Positions 5,869 through 8,023 of a stretch of DNA of 8,023 nucleotides are shown piece after piece (positions within the stretch are counted from its first letter, which is position 1; each line of letters opens with the position of its first letter). The stretch covers positions 1-8,023 of the forward strand of contig MGTN01000052.1 in the NCBI GenBank assembly GCA_001799475.1, read 5' to 3'. Origin of the DNA: Desulfovibrionales bacterium GWA2_65_9. Its GTDB lineage: Bacteria; Desulfobacterota; Desulfovibrionia; Desulfovibrionales; Desulfovibrionaceae. Under the pieces are notes generated by a model. It did no database searches. It was not told where the DNA came from and saw only the letters and a list, made by a program, of their open reading frames with translations. A program made the position numbers and the translations under genes.

Positions 5869-7328
5869 TCCAGCGCGAGGAGCTCGTCTCCTGCCGCGAC
5901 GTCATGGCCAAGATCCTGTTCCCGGTGGAGACGGCCTTTGCCGCCGCCCTGCTGGAGCAGCACGGCCACGAAACCGACTGCTTCGACCTCTACCTGGCCG
6001 CCCCCGGCGCCGCCTGGAAGGACGAACTGGCGGACAGGCTGCGTGCCTTCAAGCCGGACCTGGTCGTCTCGGCCCCGCAGACCCTGACCTTTCTGGTGCG
6101 CGAGAGCCGCGAGGAGACCCGCGAGGCCTTTGCCCTGGCCAAGGGCCTGCTGCCCGGCGTGACCACGGTCTACACCGGCCCCTTTGCCACCTCCTATCCG
6201 GCCGAGGCCTTTGCCGAGGTCGGCCCGGACGCCCTGGTGCGCGGCGAGTACGACGTGCCGCTGCTGGCCATCGCCACGCAGGTCGCCGCCGGCACCCTCG
6301 CCACGGACGCCGCCCAGGAAGGCGGCGTGGTGCTGGCGGGCCAGGACCCGGCAAAGGTCCAGCCCTACGTCAACAAAGACCTGGACGCGCTGCCCTTCCC
6401 GGCCTACGCCCGCTTCGGCCTGGAACGCTATTTCGACCACCGCGGCGAGGGCAACCTGCGCTACGCCGAGATGAGCCGCCGCTACACGCACTACACCACT
6501 TCGCGCGGGTGCCCGTGCCAGTGCTGCTTCTGCAACGTGGCCTTCCTGCGCGGTGGGCGGCTGTACCGCACGCGCTCCGTGGCCAACGTGCTGGACGACC
6601 TGGAGCGGCTGGTGCGCGAGTTCGGGGTGGAGGAAGTGCACCTGCTGGACGAGAACCCGACGCTCAACCGTCGGCGCACCCGCGAGCTGTGCCAGGGCAT
6701 CATCGACCGCAAGCTGAACCTGCGCTGGATGGGCTGCGCCGGGGTCAGCGTGTATTCGCTGGACCGCGAGACGCTTGAGCTGCTCAAGGCCTCGGGTTGC
6801 TACCGGCTGCACCTGGCCTTTGAGTCCGGCGACCAGGACGTGTTGAAGAATATCGTCAAGAAGCCCGTGGACCTGGTGCACGGGCGCGAGGTGTTGGGCA
6901 TCGCCCGGGAGCTGGACTTCGAGATCGTGGGCTACTTCGTCATCGGCCTGCCTGGGGAAACCAAGGTCCAGATCGGCCGCACCCTGGAGCTGGCCCGCGA
7001 CCCGCGCTTCGACTACGTGACCATTTCCATCGCCACGCCCCAGGCCGGCACCGAGCTGGAGCGCATGTGCAAGGAGCAGGGCCTGGTGGACAAGGACGCT
7101 GTGCTGGCGGACTTAAGCCGCCGCTCCACCGGCGTGTACGAGACCGCGCAGTTCACCCAGCAGGAGCTGGAGAGCTTCCGCTGGCGCGAATGGGACCAGA
7201 TCAATTTCGGCACCCCGGCAAAGGTGGCCAAGGCCTGCCGCATGCTCGGCGTGAGCCCGGAGCGCCTGGCCGAGATGCGCGAGAGCACTGCGGCCAACTA
7301 CCGCGCCCGCTGGGGCGACGAGGGCTAG
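5847..7328 (+). CDS. B12-binding-type radical SAM enzyme with Cys-rich cluster loop (RS3)
   Basis: From GTG 5847 the protein has 493 residues. The start is set by GGAGG at 5833 and because the first strand of the B12-binding fold (AKVLFIIQ) follows at once, although the frame stays open further upstream inside the glycosyltransferase. Residues about 1-150 form the B12-binding-like domain, with VYTGPFATSYPAEA (108-121) and VRGEYD (131-136) in place of the usual GG.h....E and GEGE segments. The linker DLDALPFPAY (178-187) closely parallels RS1. The cluster motif is RGCPCQCCFC: the CxxxCxxC ligands are Cys222, Cys226 and Cys229, with two extra cysteines at 224 and 227. Barrel signatures include LLDENP (266-271), FESGDQDVL (325-333) and GYFVIGLPGET (362-372). 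The protein is the same subfamily type as RS1 and clearly distinct from RS2. It is probably the last gene of the run and would act on the same product. No DxHxxG motif is visible; the reaction is unknown. Confidence 0.91.
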   Translation: MAKVLFIIQREELVSCRDVMAKILFPVETAFAAALLEQHGHETDCFDLYLAAPGAAWKDELADRLRAFKPDLVVSAPQTLTFLVRESREETREAFALAKGLLPGVTTVYTGPFATSYPAEAFAEVGPDALVRGEYDVPLLAIATQVAAGTLATDAAQEGGVVLAGQDPAKVQPYVNKDLDALPFPAYARFGLERYFDHRGEGNLRYAEMSRRYTHYTTSRGCPCQCCFCNVAFLRGGRLYRTRSVANVLDDLERLVREFGVEEVHLLDENPTLNRRRTRELCQGIIDRKLNLRWMGCAGVSVYSLDRETLELLKASGCYRLHLAFESGDQDVLKNIVKKPVDLVHGREVLGIARELDFEIVGYFVIGLPGETKVQIGRTLELARDPRFDYVTISIATPQAGTELERMCKEQGLVDKDAVLADLSRRSTGVYETAQFTQQELESFRWREWDQINFGTPAKVAKACRMLGVSPERLAEMRESTAANYRARWGDEG

Positions 7329-7447
7329 ACAGGCCTGCTCGGACCCGGTGTTGTCCTTGACGGGAAGCCGCATTTGGGGCTGAGCGAAATCCGCTCCAGG
7401 GCCGCGCCCCGGCGCCAATAAAATCAACGAATGATGCGGCTGCTGGC
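7329..7447. other. Convergent intergenic gap with nested inverted repeats
   Basis: These 119 bases separate two convergent genes. An 8-bp perfect inverted repeat (AGCCGCAT at 7366-7373, ATGCGGCT at 7434-7441) encloses a hairpin at 7380-7399 (CTGAGCG / CGCTC-C-AG, one bulged C, 5-base loop) and a small GCGC stem at 7404-7415. An AT-rich patch (7417-7430) follows. No T-tract directly follows a strong stem on either strand, so a classic intrinsic terminator is not shown. The structure might aid termination in one or both directions, or may be chance. No gene is evident here. Confidence 0.35.
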
Positions 7448-8023
7448 CTAGGCGGACTCGTCCAGCCCGCGCAGCACCCGGGCCAGAAAGTCCGGGCCGG
7501 GCAGGGGCGAGAGCCCGCGCAGCAGCCTGTCCTTGGGCGGGCGCTCGCGCAGCAGGATGCCGAGTCCCTCGTCCGAGCCGGCCCTGGGCAGCCAGAAGGC
7601 CTGGGAGGGGTCCTGGGGCCGGGGCGTGAGCTTCCCGTCCACGATGCCGTCCAGCACCCCGCAGACCTCGCGCGCCGCCAGCTCGGCCAGGGCCAGGCGC
7701 AGCTCCCCGTCCGTGCGCTGGCCCACCTCCAGGCGCATCTGGGTGAACAGCCCGCCCTCGTCCAGCCCTTCGGTAAGCTGGTGGAAGGACACGCCGGTCT
7801 CGCGCTCGCCGCGCAGGATGGCCCAGTTGGTGGGCGTGGGGCCGCGAAAGCCCGGCAAAAGCGACGAGTGGATGTTCAGGGCGCAGCGCCGGGCCTGGGC
7901 CAGGACCTCGGCCGGGATGCGCTGGTGGAAGGTGGCGCAGAGCAGGACGTCCGGCGTGAAACCGGCCACATGGGCCAGTCCTTCGGGGGAGTCCAGGCGC
8001 AGGTCCGAGCGGCAGTCGATGTG
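7448..8023 (-). CDS. Formyltransferase-fold protein (5' end outside window)
   Basis: The gene reads right to left, stops at 7448-7450 and is open at the right edge, giving 191 visible C-terminal residues. The core matches the formyl transferase N-domain: DVLLCATFHQRIP (25-37) and then ALNIHSSLLPGFRG (48-61). The catalytic triad is Asn50, His52 and Asp88 (in GLDEG), with the His-to-Asp spacing of 36 residues found in methionyl-tRNA formyltransferase. Such enzymes move a formyl group from 10-formyltetrahydrofolate to an amine. The tail PRPQDPSQAFWLPR...LLRGLSPLPGP recalls the start of the C-terminal domain in Fmt and ArnA-like proteins but is short. This favours a sugar N-formyltransferase or other small formyltransferase over the initiator-tRNA enzyme. 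A nearby glycan operon supports that reading, though the gene is on the opposite strand and separately transcribed. A GTG at 7969 is in frame but lies inside the fold, so it is not the start. Confidence 0.82.
   Translation of the reverse strand, partial: HIDCRSDLRLDSPEGLAHVAGFTPDVLLCATFHQRIPAEVLAQARRCALNIHSSLLPGFRGPTPTNWAILRGERETGVSFHQLTEGLDEGGLFTQMRLEVGQRTDGELRLALAELAAREVCGVLDGIVDGKLTPRPQDPSQAFWLPRAGSDEGLGILLRERPPKDRLLRGLSPLPGPDFLARVLRGLDESA

Noticed and set aside
5691..6881. 396-residue open frame on the minus strand opposite RS3
   Set aside because: Same codon-bias shadow effect; low-complexity Gly/Val/Gln-rich translation with no recognisable motif.
433..7118. The rare codon TTA appears in the same 9-mer GACTTAAGC in RS1 (433-441) and RS3 (7110-7118)
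   Set aside because: TTA is scarce in this window, but two copies of a 9-mer encoding Asp-Leu-Ser at unrelated protein positions are most simply chance. No flanking similarity supports a regulatory repeat.
7357..7390. TTGACG at 7357 as a possible -35 promoter element
   Set aside because: No plausible -10 element at 16-18 bases, and no plus-strand gene follows it in the window.
1..8023. CRISPR arrays, tRNA or rRNA genes, insertion sequences or attachment sites
   Set aside because: No regularly spaced repeats, tRNA-like cloverleaf, transposase motifs or terminal inverted repeats were seen. Almost the entire window is coding.

Overview
The window is dense, GC-rich bacterial coding DNA, by eye roughly two-thirds G+C with strong G/C preference at third codon positions. 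Gene style and content (clustered B12-type radical SAM enzymes, a flippase-like membrane protein, a FemAB/GNAT-type protein) resemble envelope-glycan regions of GC-rich Desulfobacterota such as the Desulfovibrio group. That placement is an inference; no marker gene is present.

Positions 1-7328 form one tightly packed plus-strand run that looks like a single operon entering from the left. In order it holds: the tail of a GNAT/FemAB-like transferase (2-235); a B12-binding-type radical SAM enzyme, RS1 (247-1674); a class I SAM methyltransferase (1704-2411); a second, divergent radical SAM enzyme, RS2, with a long C-terminal extension (2419-4014); a multi-pass flippase-like protein of the lysylphosphatidylglycerol synthase TM family (4046-5056); a family 2 glycosyltransferase (5071-5868); and a third radical SAM enzyme, RS3 (5847-7328), whose start lies inside the glycosyltransferase gene. 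Gaps are 7 to 31 bases and there is one 22-base overlap. No internal promoter or terminator is evident.

A 119-base non-coding gap (7329-7447) with an 8-bp inverted repeat enclosing two small hairpins separates this run from a convergent minus-strand gene. That gene encodes a formyltransferase-fold protein with its Asn-His-Asp catalytic triad intact, and its 5' end lies beyond the right edge.

Taken together, the genes suggest a biosynthetic pathway for a modified membrane or surface molecule (glycolipid, polyprenyl-linked sugar or polysaccharide). The glycosyltransferase would transfer a sugar, probably at the inner face of the membrane. The flippase-like protein would move or bind a lipid-linked intermediate. 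Three distinct radical SAM enzymes and one ordinary methyltransferase would carry out modification chemistry such as methylation at unactivated carbons. The GNAT-like and formyltransferase proteins could acylate or formylate amino sugars. The product cannot be read from the sequence. The combination of three non-identical radical SAM enzymes with a flippase-like protein and a glycosyltransferase is the most notable feature of the window.
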